Source of the DNA: Paraburkholderia phenoliruptrix
GTDB taxonomy: Bacteria > Pseudomonadota > Gammaproteobacteria > Burkholderiales > Burkholderiaceae
DNA length: 64,000 bases
Direction of reading: 5' to 3'
Assembly: GCF_019511605.1 (NCBI RefSeq)
Contig: NZ_JAEUAV010000024.1
Coordinates: 47,168-111,167, forward strand
Shown here: positions 51,972 to 61,087 of the stretch, piece after piece
How the letters are laid out: each line of letters begins with the position of its first letter
How positions within the stretch are numbered: position 1 is the stretch's first letter
Translations under genes and position numbers: made by a program
Notes under the pieces: model-generated
Databases searched by the model: none
What the model was told of the DNA's origin: nothing
What the model saw: only the letters and a program-made list of their open reading frames with translations

Positions 51972-54550
51972 GCGATACGGTTCGAGGTTCAACGGCGCGG
52001 GTCGCCGCACCGGCGGCGCGCCGTTTTAGCCGCGCCGATCTGCTGCGCCAGGCGCTGCGCATGACCGCGCGTGACTGGCGCGCGGGCGAGCTCACGATGC
52101 TGCTGCTTGCGCTCGTGCTTGCCGTGGCAGCGCTTTCCAGCGTCGGCTTTCTCGCTGACCGTCTGCATCAGGGGCTCGAGCGCGACGCAAGGCGCATGAT
52201 TGCCGCCGACTTCATCGTGCGCGCCGATCATCCGGTGGATGCGCAGTTCGCGCGCGAGGCCGCGGCGCTGGGCCTGAACACCGCGACCACGGCTATCTTT
52301 CCCAGCATGATCAACTCGACCGGCGCGCAGCCCGTGTCGCGGCTCGCCGCGATCAAGGCGGTGTCGCCGGGGTATCCGTTGCGCGGCGCGCTGCGCATTG
52401 CGCAAGGGCCAGGCGCAGCCGATCGCGCGGCGCAGTCCATTCCGGCGCCGGGCACCGTGTGGGTCGATCAGCAACTGCTCGACGCGCTGAAAGTGCGGGT
52501 CGGCGACACGGTGAAGGTCGGCAACCGCAGCTTCACGATCGGCGCGATGATTACGCGGGAACTGGACCGCGGCTTCTCATTCGTCAACTTCTCGCCGCGT
52601 CTGATGATGCGTGCCGACGAAGTGCAGTCCACCGGCCTCATCACGTTCGGCAGCCGCGTCACGTACCGGCTGCTGGTGGCGGGCGCGGACGCGTCGGTGG
52701 CGCGCTTTGCGCAGTTCGCGCATGGCAGGGTGGATGGCGGCAAGATGCGCGGCGTCGCGCTCGAATCGTTGCAGGACGGCCAGCCGCAAGTGCGGCAAAC
52801 GCTCGATCGCGCGAGTCATTTCCTGACGCTGGTGTCGCTGCTGACCGCGCTGCTTGCGGCGGTTGCCATTGCCATGGCCGCGCATCGGTATATGCGGCGG
52901 CATCTGGACGGCTGCGCGGCGATGCGCTGTCTCGGCGTCAGTCAGGCCACGTTGCGCGCACTGTTCACGCTCGAATTCGTGGGCGTGGGCGTTGCGGGCG
53001 GCCTGCTCGGCGTGGCGCTCGGGTTTCTCGGCCACCTCGCGTTGCTGACCTGGCTTGGCAGTCTGATCGACGTCGAATTGCCGTACCCGAGCGCATGGCC
53101 CGCGCTCCAGGGCGTTGCCGCGGGTCTCGTGCTGCTGCTGGGTTTCGCGTTGCCGCCACTGTTGCCGCTCACGCGCGTGCCGCCTGTGCGAGTGCTGCGC
53201 CGCGAGTGGGGGGAAGCCGGGCGCACGGCGTGGGCCGCATATGGAGTCGGCATCGTGCTGTTTGCCGCGCTGCTGATCGTTGCGGCAGGCGAACTGAAGC
53301 TCGGCGGTATTGTCGCCGGCGGTTTCGCGGGCGGGCTGCTGGTGTTCGCCTGCATCGCGCGGCTCGCGCTGTGGGCTGCGGCGCGCGTGGTGCGCAGCGA
53401 GCGCGTGAATGCGGGAATCGGCTGGCGCTACGCGTTGGCTTCGCTCGAGCGGCGCAGCGGCGCCAGCGCGTTGCAGATCACCGCGCTCGGCATTGGCCTG
53501 ATGTGCCTGCTGTTGATCGCGATGACGCGCAACGATCTGGTGGCGGGCTGGCGCAAATCGACGCCGCCCGATGCGCCGAACGAATTCATCATCGACATAC
53601 AGCCCGGTCAGCGCGACGCGGTTACCCGTTATCTAGGCACGCACGGCGTGCCGGGCACAGTGCTCTCGCCGATGGTGCGCGGCCGCCTCACGGCGATCAA
53701 CGGCAAGGCAGTCAACGCGGATTCGTTCAAGGGCGACGACGCCAAGCGGTTGGTCGACCGCGAATTCAATCTGTCGTACACGACGCAGTTGCCGGACGAC
53801 AATCGTATTTCCGCCGGCAAGTGGTACGGCGACACCGCGACCCCGCAGATTTCGATTGAAGAAGGGCTCGCGAAGCTGATCAACGTGAAGACCGGCGACG
53901 TGCTGCGTTTCGACGTGACGGGTTTGCAGATCGACGCGCCGGTCACGAGCGTGCGCAAGCTCGACTGGGGTTCGTTCAAGGTCAACTTCTTCGTGCTGAT
54001 GCCGCCTGCCGCGTTGCAGGATTTCCCGGCGACCTTCATCACGAGCTTCCATTTGCCGCCGGAAGAACGCGCGACCATCGACGGTCTGATCGCTGCCTAT
54101 CCGAATCTCACGGCTATCGACACAGGTCCGATTCTCGCGCAAGTGCAGCGCGTGCTGCAGCAGGTGATCGGCGCCGTGCAGTTTCTGTTCGCGTTCACGC
54201 TTGCGGCGGGCGTGCTGGTACTGTACGCGGCGCTCGCCGGCACGCGCGACGAGCGTATGCGAGAATCCGCGCTGCTGCGCGCGCTGGGCGCGTCGCACGG
54301 CCAGGTGCGCACGGTGCAGGTTGCCGAGTTCGTCGCGGTCGGCGCGCTGGCCGGGCTGATGGCCGCGGTCGGCGCGCAGATTATCGGCTGGGTGCTCGCG
54401 ACCCGCGTGTTCCAGTTCTATCTGGAGTTCAACCCGTGGTTGCTGCCCGCTGGCGTCGTGGCCGGTATTGCCTGCGCCGCTGTCGGCGGCTGGCTGAGTT
54501 TGCGGCATGTGTTGTCGCGCCCCGCATTGCAGTCGCTGCGGGACGCCTGA
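51968..54550 (+). CDS. ABC transporter permease, FtsX-like (YbbP type)
   Basis: An 860-residue permease with two FtsX cores. An N-terminal helix (MLLLALVLAVAALSSVGFLA) is followed by a large extracytoplasmic domain, three helices around residues 280-400, further helices around 420-480, a second extracytoplasmic domain, and a last three-helix block at the C-terminus with GTRDERMRESALLRALGASH. Related permeases pair with an ATPase (YbbA) and often a lysophospholipase; neither is adjacent. The GTG start at 51968 is coupled to the DUF4126 gene. Confidence 0.88.
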   Translation: MSDTVRGSTARVAAPAARRFSRADLLRQALRMTARDWRAGELTMLLLALVLAVAALSSVGFLADRLHQGLERDARRMIAADFIVRADHPVDAQFAREAAALGLNTATTAIFPSMINSTGAQPVSRLAAIKAVSPGYPLRGALRIAQGPGAADRAAQSIPAPGTVWVDQQLLDALKVRVGDTVKVGNRSFTIGAMITRELDRGFSFVNFSPRLMMRADEVQSTGLITFGSRVTYRLLVAGADASVARFAQFAHGRVDGGKMRGVALESLQDGQPQVRQTLDRASHFLTLVSLLTALLAAVAIAMAAHRYMRRHLDGCAAMRCLGVSQATLRALFTLEFVGVGVAGGLLGVALGFLGHLALLTWLGSLIDVELPYPSAWPALQGVAAGLVLLLGFALPPLLPLTRVPPVRVLRREWGEAGRTAWAAYGVGIVLFAALLIVAAGELKLGGIVAGGFAGGLLVFACIARLALWAAARVVRSERVNAGIGWRYALASLERRSGASALQITALGIGLMCLLLIAMTRNDLVAGWRKSTPPDAPNEFIIDIQPGQRDAVTRYLGTHGVPGTVLSPMVRGRLTAINGKAVNADSFKGDDAKRLVDREFNLSYTTQLPDDNRISAGKWYGDTATPQISIEEGLAKLINVKTGDVLRFDVTGLQIDAPVTSVRKLDWGSFKVNFFVLMPPAALQDFPATFITSFHLPPEERATIDGLIAAYPNLTAIDTGPILAQVQRVLQQVIGAVQFLFAFTLAAGVLVLYAALAGTRDERMRESALLRALGASHGQVRTVQVAEFVAVGALAGLMAAVGAQIIGWVLATRVFQFYLEFNPWLLPAGVVAGIACAAVGGWLSLRHVLSRPALQSLRDA

Positions 54551-54574
54551 TTATTTCCGGGTTGGTGAGTGTTG

Positions 54575-54967
54575 ATGAGCGAGATGGATGACGAGGTGTC
54601 CGCGGCGCAGCCGACGGCCTTCGAACTGGTCGGCGGCGAAGCGCGCGTGCGCGAACTGGTCGACCGTTTTTACGATCTGATGGACCTCGAAGCCGAGTTC
54701 GCCGGCATTCGCGCGTTGCATCCCGAGTCAATGGAAGGCTCGCGCGACAAGCTGTTCTGGTTTCTATGCGGTTGGCTCGGCGGTCCCGACCACTACATCA
54801 GCCGCTTTGGGCATCCGCGTTTGCGCGCGCGGCATCTGCCGTTCGCGATTGCGTCGAGCGAGCGCGACCAGTGGCTACGCTGCATGGCCTGGGCCATGGA
54901 AGACATCGGGCTTGCAGAGCCGCTCAGGGAACGCCTGCTCGGTTCGTTCTTCGAAACGGCGGACTGA
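54575..54967 (+). CDS. group II truncated haemoglobin
   Basis: A 130-residue 2-on-2 globin. DRFYDLMD holds the B10 Tyr, CGWLGGPDHYISRFGHPRLR contains the conserved Trp-G8 neighbourhood and glycines, and the His in RARHLPF is the likely proximal F8 ligand. Such proteins bind O2/NO, and their role here is not evident. ATG at 54575 is used; GTG and TTG codons six and three bases upstream are possible. The DUF924 gene begins 13 bp after its stop. Confidence 0.88.
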   Translation: MSEMDDEVSAAQPTAFELVGGEARVRELVDRFYDLMDLEAEFAGIRALHPESMEGSRDKLFWFLCGWLGGPDHYISRFGHPRLRARHLPFAIASSERDQWLRCMAWAMEDIGLAEPLRERLLGSFFETAD

Positions 54968-54980
54968 ATGCGCAACCGCA

Positions 54981-55694
54981 ATGGCTGACGAAGAGGGCGC
55001 GGTGCCGGAGTGCGCGGCATCAGATCGCGGGCCGAGTGGTTCGACGTCAGTAGAGCGCACCGCTTACAGCGCGCTCCCGCCGCAAGCCCGCGAGGTGCTC
55101 GACTGCTGGTTCGGTTCGCCCGATGCTCCGGACTTTGGTCAGGCGCGCAAGCTGTGGTTTTCCGCCGACGAAGCGTTCGACGCCATGCTGCGCGAACGTT
55201 TCGGAAACCTGATCGATGCTGCGCTGGACTCTCGCCTCGACAGTTGGGCCGCCACGCCGCTCGGCGCGTTGGCGCTCGTGATCGTGCTGGACCAGTTTTC
55301 GCGCAACTGCCATCGCGATACGGCGCGCGCGTTCGCGGCGGACCGCAAGGCGTTGCAGATCGCCCAGCAGATGGTGGCGAGCGGTGCGGATCGCCGCTTG
55401 CCTGGCGTGCATCATCGGGCGTTCGCGTATCTGCCGTTCGAACACGACGAAACGCCGGCGAGCCAGCAGGAATCGCTGCGTCTTTTCAAGGCGCTCGCCG
55501 ATGAGCCGGGCGGCGCTTCGTATTATCCGTTTGCCGTGAGGCACGCCGAGATCGTCGCGCGCTTCGGGCGCTTTCCGCATCGCAATGCACTGCTCGGACG
55601 GCAGTCGACGGCAGAGGAAACGGCTTTCTTGCGCGAGCCGGGATCGTCGTTCCAGTCGCGTCGGAGGAAAGGGGCCGGGGCGCGCAGGGGTTAA
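54981..55694 (+). CDS. DUF924 family protein
   Basis: A 237-residue TPR-like alpha-helical protein of the DUF924 family, with VLDCWFGSPDAPDFGQARKL, VLDQFSRNCHRDTARAFAAD and AYLPFEHDETPASQQESLRL. No activity is known for the family to my knowledge. The first about 30 residues are not conserved, so the start could be later. The C-terminus is Arg/Lys-rich (QSRRRKGAGARRG). It follows the globin gene on the same strand. Confidence 0.85.
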   Translation: MADEEGAVPECAASDRGPSGSTSVERTAYSALPPQAREVLDCWFGSPDAPDFGQARKLWFSADEAFDAMLRERFGNLIDAALDSRLDSWAATPLGALALVIVLDQFSRNCHRDTARAFAADRKALQIAQQMVASGADRRLPGVHHRAFAYLPFEHDETPASQQESLRLFKALADEPGGASYYPFAVRHAEIVARFGRFPHRNALLGRQSTAEETAFLREPGSSFQSRRRKGAGARRG

Positions 55695-56049
55695 GAGGGC
55701 GCTGCCGGTCGATGCGCGGTGCGGGACAGTTGGCACGGCGCGGCAGGGGGGCGCGCCACTGCGTTACTCCGCTGTCGGAACAACGGGCTACTGCGCTACT
55801 GCGCCACCGGCTTACTGGGCCAACGCGCTACTGCATCACTGCACATTCACCACCGCACGTTAATCACCGCACGACGACCGCTACCGCTGCACGTCGATCA
55901 ACACTCGTCGACCGGCACCGCTGCACCTCGATCACCGCACCACTGCACCCCTGCGCGCCTCCAAGTGCAGCAAAGCGCCGCGTATTGCGCGATGCCGGCG
56001 CGCGTTGCCATCACAACGATTCGTTGCGCTCACAACCACGGCCGCGCGC
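55695..56049. other. low-complexity intergenic region with degenerate repeats
   Basis: This 355-bp gap between the convergent DUF924 and glycosyltransferase genes has no supportable gene. From about 55780 to 55950 it is full of degenerate CTACTGC and ATCACCGCAC words. A 13-base palindrome CAACGATTCGTTG is present near 56015. No T-run terminator was found. Confidence 0.55.
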
Positions 56050-58125
56050 TCACGGACCATCGGCCGCAGCCGGCGCGGCCGTCGGCGTGCGCACGAACAC
56101 GCGCAGCAGTTCGTCGTTGTCGCCGGGCCGCGCCCCGGTCCAGAAGAGCCGCCAGTCGCCTGCCGGGAGCAAGGCGTTGGTGCGGCGGCTTTCGACGATG
56201 AGCCAGGTGCAGGCCGTTGCGCGTTCGTTCGCGCCCGGCTGATGCTCGATGCCCGTGTAGTAATAGAGCATGGGCGCCTCGGATTCGCCAAGCCCGATGC
56301 TCGCCATGCAATCGCCGTCGTTCCATTCCCGATTCAGCGCGGCGCCGAGGTTTTCGAACACCGAGCGGTAGCTCTTCGCATAGTCGAGCCAGGGCAACAG
56401 CAACGTGCTGACGAGTCCCCACGCGACGATTGCCCCCGCGCACCAGCTGAGCGCGCCGCGCCACTTGCCGGTGTACTTGAAGACGGGCAGGAGCCACAGC
56501 CAGCCGAGCGTCATCAGCAGCGCGGCGGCGAGCAGGCCGGGTTTCACTGGCAACACCCAGTCGAGCGGCAGCCACCGGCCGAGCCGATGCAGCGAAGCGT
56601 GCGCAGTGACCGGACTGCTCATGATCGACCAGACGATCCATGCGAGTGCCACCGTGCTGCCGAACAGCACGCGGCTCGTCATGTCCCAGACCGTATGCAG
56701 ACGCCGTGGGAGCCGCTCGACGCCTTGCATCGCGAGCAGCGCAAGCGGCGCGATGAACGGCAGGATGTAGAGCTCGCGGATCGTCGCCGATGTTTGCAGC
56801 ACGGCGAAACCGACGCCCGCGAAAATGGTCGGCAACATGACGCACGGATCGCGCCAGCGCCGCCACGCACCGCCCGCGAGCGCGGCCAGCGCGAGCGGCA
56901 CGGCCGGAAAACCGACGCTCAGCACCGTGCGCAGCACGAACAGCCGGCTTTCGCTTTCCGAGCCGAGTTGTGCGACCGAAAAGCCGAAGAAACGGCCGAT
57001 GTTGTTGTCCCAGAGCCAGATCCTGAAGAGCGTCTCGGAGCGCAGATAAAAGCAGATCGGCCAGATCAGCGCGAACGGCGCCAGCACCAGCGCCGCAATG
57101 CCCAGGGCGGCTGCGAAGCTGCGGCTGCGACAGGCGGGATAGAGCGCAAGCGCTGCGCAGGTCGTCGCGCCGAATACCAGCGGCACAAACAGCCCCTTGG
57201 CGAGGAACGCGACGCCCACGCCTGAGCCGAACATTGCCGCGCCGCTCACAATCGCATGGCGGCGCGTGCGCGCCGCTTCGCCGGAGGGGCCGCCTCGCGC
57301 GCCATCGTCGCGAAGATGCACTAGCACCAGTTCAAAGAGCCCGCAAAAGCCAATGGCAGCGCCCGCCATGAGTGCGACGTCGGTCATCATGTCGTGGATG
57401 TGCTTGACGACGACGAGCGTGCCGCCAAACAGCGCCAACGTGCCGAGCACGCGCAGGTCGAACCAGCTGGACGCGTCCACCGCGCGGCGTGCGGCGCGGG
57501 CGGTGTAGTAGACGGTCAGGCCCGCGAACAGCGCGCTCGCGAGCCGTGCGGCGTCGTGCAACGGCAGATAGCGACCGAACATCCATGCGAGGCCCGCGGC
57601 GACCCAGTCGTAGACCGGAGGTTTTTCGACAAACGGCTGGCCCGCATTGGTGGGCACGACGAGATCGCCGGTGTCGAGCATGTGCTGGACGATGCCGAAC
57701 GTGTAGGTTTCGTCCTGCTTCCAGGGATCGTGTCCCAAGGTGCCCGGCAACAGCCACGCGCACAGGATCGCCAGCGCGACGAGCCACATCAGCGGACGGA
57801 CGGTGCTGAGCGCGCGCCAGCGTGCGCCGCCGCTCGGGCGATCCGCAGCCGGCAAGCCGAGGGCAGGTTGAGCGCCAGCGTTTGGTGCGGGCGGCCGTGC
57901 AGGCTTGGCGGGGCGGGTGGGCGCGGCGGCTGTGGAGGTCTGGGCGTCGGCCGCGCTTACGTTGTTCGGGCTGATCGGGCCGTTCACGCCGCTGACGCCG
58001 CTCATCCCGCTCTGGGGGGCGTCGGCTGACCGCGCCTGCTGCGCGTGATCGACGAGGCCCGTTGTCGCGGACACCGCTGTCGCGGCGCTCCCCTTGCGCC
58101 ACGCTGTGGAAGACTTTTCTTGCAT
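56050..58125 (-). CDS. ArnT-like glycosyltransferase (GT39/GT83 family, polyprenyl-phosphate sugar donor)
   Basis: A 691-residue integral membrane glycosyltransferase. After an unusual Ala/Pro-rich N-terminal stretch of about 110 residues, the first helix is followed by DPWKQDETYTFGIVQ, whose Asp-Glu pair is the catalytic motif of the ArnT/PMT type, and by PFVEKPPVYDWVAAG. About 11-12 further helices and a periplasmic C-terminal domain follow. Transfer of aminoarabinose or another sugar to lipid A is possible; no arn operon is nearby. The start at 58125 has a GAGA-like site. Confidence 0.85.
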   Translation of the reverse strand: MQEKSSTAWRKGSAATAVSATTGLVDHAQQARSADAPQSGMSGVSGVNGPISPNNVSAADAQTSTAAAPTRPAKPARPPAPNAGAQPALGLPAADRPSGGARWRALSTVRPLMWLVALAILCAWLLPGTLGHDPWKQDETYTFGIVQHMLDTGDLVVPTNAGQPFVEKPPVYDWVAAGLAWMFGRYLPLHDAARLASALFAGLTVYYTARAARRAVDASSWFDLRVLGTLALFGGTLVVVKHIHDMMTDVALMAGAAIGFCGLFELVLVHLRDDGARGGPSGEAARTRRHAIVSGAAMFGSGVGVAFLAKGLFVPLVFGATTCAALALYPACRSRSFAAALGIAALVLAPFALIWPICFYLRSETLFRIWLWDNNIGRFFGFSVAQLGSESESRLFVLRTVLSVGFPAVPLALAALAGGAWRRWRDPCVMLPTIFAGVGFAVLQTSATIRELYILPFIAPLALLAMQGVERLPRRLHTVWDMTSRVLFGSTVALAWIVWSIMSSPVTAHASLHRLGRWLPLDWVLPVKPGLLAAALLMTLGWLWLLPVFKYTGKWRGALSWCAGAIVAWGLVSTLLLPWLDYAKSYRSVFENLGAALNREWNDGDCMASIGLGESEAPMLYYYTGIEHQPGANERATACTWLIVESRRTNALLPAGDWRLFWTGARPGDNDELLRVFVRTPTAAPAAADGP

Positions 58126-58350
58126 GAAACGATCTCTGGTCGCGGTGTGCGGCAAACCGGTTGCGCACACGATGTTCTAGCTTGCGTCACGCGAGTCCGC
58201 GCAATCGTCGCGATTGTAGTCTCCCATTATTACGGTTGATTACAGGCGCGGCGGCGCACAGATGCTGCGATTGGGCGTGCCGCGGCGATGCCTGGTATCG
58301 CACAGGGAGGCGACGGAGAGCGGGGAGAGCTGGGAGAACGCGAAGAGCCG

Positions 58351-58398
58351 GAAAAGCGGAAAAGCGGAAAAGCGGAAAAGCGGAAAAGCGGAAAAGCG
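58351..58398. repeat. 8-bp tandem repeat (unit GAAAAGCG, six copies)
   Basis: Six perfect head-to-tail copies of GAAAAGCG. The period is not a multiple of three and no gene covers it. Confidence 0.9.
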
Positions 58399-58411
58399 GC
58401 GCCTGTTAAAG

Positions 58412-58435
58412 GCGCTGCCCGGCGGCGGGCAGCGC
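58412..58435 (-). terminator. hairpin downstream of the SDR gene
   Basis: A perfect 10-bp stem GCGCTGCCCG with CGGGCAGCGC around a 4-base loop, about 45 bases after the SDR stop. On the minus strand only a CTTT follows, so termination would be weak. Confidence 0.5.
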
Positions 58436-58480
58436 ATAAGAACGACCGCCGCTACATGTCGAAAGAACCGCAGCGAGCCG

Positions 58481-59227
58481 CTAGCGTCCGCCTGCCACGT
58501 CGAGTATCGCGCCGGTCACGTACGACGCCGCGTCGCTCAACAGCCAGACGATGGTTTGTGCAACTTCGTCGGCGCTGCCGGGACGCCCTAACGGGGTCGT
58601 CGCACCAAGCTGGGCGGCGCGCTCTGGCTTGCCGCCGCTCGCGTGAATCTCGGTGTCGATGAGGCCGGGCCGCACCGCGTTGACACGCACGCCTCGCGGC
58701 CCCAGCTCTTTCGCGAGGCCGAGCGTCAGCGTGTCGATTGCGCCTTTGGAGCCTGCATAGTCGACGTATTCGTTGGGGGAGCCCAAGCGCGCCGCCGCGG
58801 AGGACACATTGACGATCACGCCGCCTGCGCCGCCCCGATCCGTCGACATGCGCCGCGCGGCTTCGCGCGCGCACAGATAGGCGCCGAGCACGTTCACATC
58901 GAATATGCGCGTGAGGCGCGCGAGGTCCATGTCGGCAAGCGGCATGGACGGCGCAACGATGCCCGCGTTGTTGACGAGCGCGTCGACCCGCCCAAACGCT
59001 CGTGTGACCGCATCGAACATGGCGACTACGTCGGCTTCTTTCGCGACGTCGCCGGCAACCGGCAGCGCCCGCCCGCCGGCACGCTCGACTTCGGCGACGG
59101 TTTGTTCGGCAGCGCGAAGGTTTTGCGCGTAGTTCACGCCCACCGACCAGCCGCGCTCGCCGAGCAGGCGCGCGGTCGCGCGGCCTATGCCGCGGCTGCC
59201 GCCGGTGATCAGAACGGTTTGAGTCAT
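58481..59227 (-). CDS. SDR family oxidoreductase
   Basis: A 248-residue classical SDR with TGGSRGIGRA (residues about 8-17), NNAGIVAPSMPL, the catalytic serine in NVSSAAARLGS and the pair YAGSK, ending in the usual VTGAILDVAGGR. The substrate is unknown; sugar or 3-oxoacyl compounds are typical. The start MTQTVLITGG at 59227 is preferred over a codon 18 bases upstream. Confidence 0.9.
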   Translation of the reverse strand: MTQTVLITGGSRGIGRATARLLGERGWSVGVNYAQNLRAAEQTVAEVERAGGRALPVAGDVAKEADVVAMFDAVTRAFGRVDALVNNAGIVAPSMPLADMDLARLTRIFDVNVLGAYLCAREAARRMSTDRGGAGGVIVNVSSAAARLGSPNEYVDYAGSKGAIDTLTLGLAKELGPRGVRVNAVRPGLIDTEIHASGGKPERAAQLGATTPLGRPGSADEVAQTIVWLLSDAASYVTGAILDVAGGR

Positions 59228-59560
59228 CGCAGCCTCGACTGGCAAGTAGTTAAGCGTCAGGTTCCAACGGAAAACGAAAGGGAAACGCGGTCATTCGGCG
59301 GCAGGGACCGCAGCAAGCCCAACCGCGACAACGGCAGAGGCCACAGCAATTGCATCCGCGACAACGGCAGACGCCGCAGCTACCGCATCTGCAACCACGG
59401 CCGCCGGTGCAACGGCGACCCCGACCTGAAGTCCATCCTCTACAACAGCAGACGCGGCAACTACCGCATCCGCAACCACGGCCGCCGGTGCGATAGCGCC
59501 CCCGGCCTGAAGTCCACCCTCAACAACGGCGTCGAGTCCACGCCGCAACCCAAGCGCGAA
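59228..59560. other. intergenic gap dominated by an 81-bp duplication
   Basis: A 333-bp stretch between two minus-strand genes. An open minus-strand frame (59291-59548, TTG start) would give an 85-residue Ala/Val repeat peptide, but it has no clear ribosome site and is not called as a gene. Confidence 0.5.
59367..59528. repeat. 81-bp tandem duplication
   Basis: Two head-to-tail copies (59367-59447 and 59448-59528) share long identical blocks such as CAACCACGGCCGCCGGTGC and CCTGAAGTCCA. A shorter related stretch precedes the first copy. The period is a multiple of three (27 codons). Confidence 0.8.
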
Positions 59561-60145
59561 TCAAACGGCATCGCGCTTGATGGCCCATTTGTCGGCGGCG
59601 GGCGGCTGATAGCGTTGCAGCTTGCCGATCAACGCAGCGGGATCGGCGTCCATCTGCAGAATGTCTAGATACGTTTGCCGCATGAAGCCTTCTTCCACCG
59701 TGTGCTGCAACAGCTTGATCAACGGATCGTAAAAGCCGTCGATGTTCAGTAGTGCAACAGGTTTCTGATGGTAGCCGAGCTGCGCCCACGTGTAGACCTC
59801 GAAGAACTCTTCGAGCGTGCCGGCGCCGCCAGGCATTGCGACGAACGCGTCGGACAGATCGGCCATCATCTTCTTGCGATGATGCATGTCCGGCACCACG
59901 TGCAGCTCCGTCAAGCCGTTATGGCCGACTTCCTTGTTCACGAGCAGCTCCGGAATCACGCCGATCGCGCGGCCGCCTTCGGCCATCACTGTGTCGGCGA
60001 TCACGCCCATCAGTCCGACCTTGCCGCCGCCGTAGACGAGCGCGAGATCGGCCTCGACGAGCGCGCGTCCGAACGCGCGCGCGGCCTCGGCATACAGGGG
60101 TTTGGCTCCGTTCGCGGAGCCGCAGTACACACACACCGACTTCAT
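59561..60145 (-). CDS. LOG family protein (TIGR00730, cytokinin riboside 5'-monophosphate phosphoribohydrolase type)
   Basis: A 194-residue Rossmann-like protein with the LOG signature PGGAGTLEE (about residues 105-113), GGGKVGLMG, and the start MKSVCVYCGSANG. LOG enzymes cleave nucleoside 5'-monophosphates to base and ribose phosphate; in bacteria outside plant symbiosis the true substrate is often unknown. It lies 10 bp after the TetR gene on the same strand, probably co-transcribed. Confidence 0.9.
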   Translation of the reverse strand: MKSVCVYCGSANGAKPLYAEAARAFGRALVEADLALVYGGGKVGLMGVIADTVMAEGGRAIGVIPELLVNKEVGHNGLTELHVVPDMHHRKKMMADLSDAFVAMPGGAGTLEEFFEVYTWAQLGYHQKPVALLNIDGFYDPLIKLLQHTVEEGFMRQTYLDILQMDADPAALIGKLQRYQPPAADKWAIKRDAV

Positions 60146-60155
60146 GAAAAACGTC

Positions 60156-60869
60156 CTATTCGTTGCGGGGCGCGCCGCCTTCCTTGGGCGGGAGATAGTC
60201 GTAGAACTCGCGTTTTTGCAGCTTGCCCGACACGAGATCGTCGAAAATCTGCCGTGAGCGGCCGCGCAGGTAAGGCGCCATCAACGACACGATCTGCACG
60301 CTCACCTGATGCAGCTCCGCGCGAATCGCCTCCTGCTCGTTGTATTTGCGCGGATTCATCACGAACTGATACGACAGCCAGTACGTTGCGATCACACCGA
60401 TATTCGTCGCGATCACCTGCAACTCGCCAGGCGTCGCCACCATTTCGCCGTCCGCGACGAGCTGGTCGCAAAATTGGCTCGCAAAGCGCACCTTGTGGCT
60501 GATGATCTGCTTGAAGTGGGTCTCGAGCGTGCGGTTGCGCGCGAGCAGGTCGTTCAGGTCGCGATACAGGAAACGATAGCGCCACGTGAAATCGACCATG
60601 TACTGCAGATACGACCACATTTCGTCGATGGTCGCGCGGTGGTCGTCCGGAAAACGCAGACGCTTTTCGATCTCCTGCTCGAACTGGCTGAAGATGCTGT
60701 TGATGATGTCGTCTTTGTTGCGGAAGTGGTAGTACAGGTTGCCTGGACTGATTTCCATTTCCTCGGCGATGGTCGTCGTCGTGACGTTCGGCTCGCCGAT
60801 TTCGTTGAATAGTTTCAACGACAGTTCGAGTATCCGTTCGCGGGTGCGGCGGGGAGGTTTGGCTTCCAT
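60156..60869 (-). CDS. TetR/AcrR family transcriptional regulator
   Basis: A 237-residue regulator. The N-terminal helix-turn-helix (about residues 8-55) has RERILELSLKLFNEIGEPNV and TIAEEMEISPGNLYYHFRNK. The remainder is a long helical ligand or dimer domain, with many aromatic residues (DFTWRYRFLYRDLNDLL) suggestive of a hydrophobic ligand. The LOG gene follows at 10 bp. The 218-bp gap upstream to dgkA may hold its operator. Confidence 0.92.
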   Translation of the reverse strand: MEAKPPRRTRERILELSLKLFNEIGEPNVTTTTIAEEMEISPGNLYYHFRNKDDIINSIFSQFEQEIEKRLRFPDDHRATIDEMWSYLQYMVDFTWRYRFLYRDLNDLLARNRTLETHFKQIISHKVRFASQFCDQLVADGEMVATPGELQVIATNIGVIATYWLSYQFVMNPRKYNEQEAIRAELHQVSVQIVSLMAPYLRGRSRQIFDDLVSGKLQKREFYDYLPPKEGGAPRNE

Positions 60870-61087
60870 GTCGTCCGGCCCTGGTTACGCCGGGTTGGGC
60901 GCGCGGCGGCGTGCCGCTGCTTTTTCGGTCCACCCGGACGCGGTTGCTATTTTGAGACTGCCGGACGATTATAAACCGAGCGTGCTAATTTCAAGCGGAC
61001 ACTCAGGGTTTTCATTGTTCGCGACGACCACGCGCGTTAATGCGCGGGACTTGCAGCCGCCGGCGGCGCATGTCGCCCTGGCAGCGT

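Larger units (their letters stand above)
58126..58480. other. intergenic gap with 8-bp tandem repeat and hairpin
   Basis: A 355-bp stretch holding the promoter side of the glycosyltransferase gene, the GAAAAGCG tandem repeat, and a perfect hairpin at the end of the SDR gene. No gene is supported. Confidence 0.6.

Noticed and set aside
59291..59548. 85-residue Ala/Val repeat protein on the minus strand
   Set aside because: TTG start without ribosome site and fully explained by an 81-bp duplication; kept as a finding, not as a gene.
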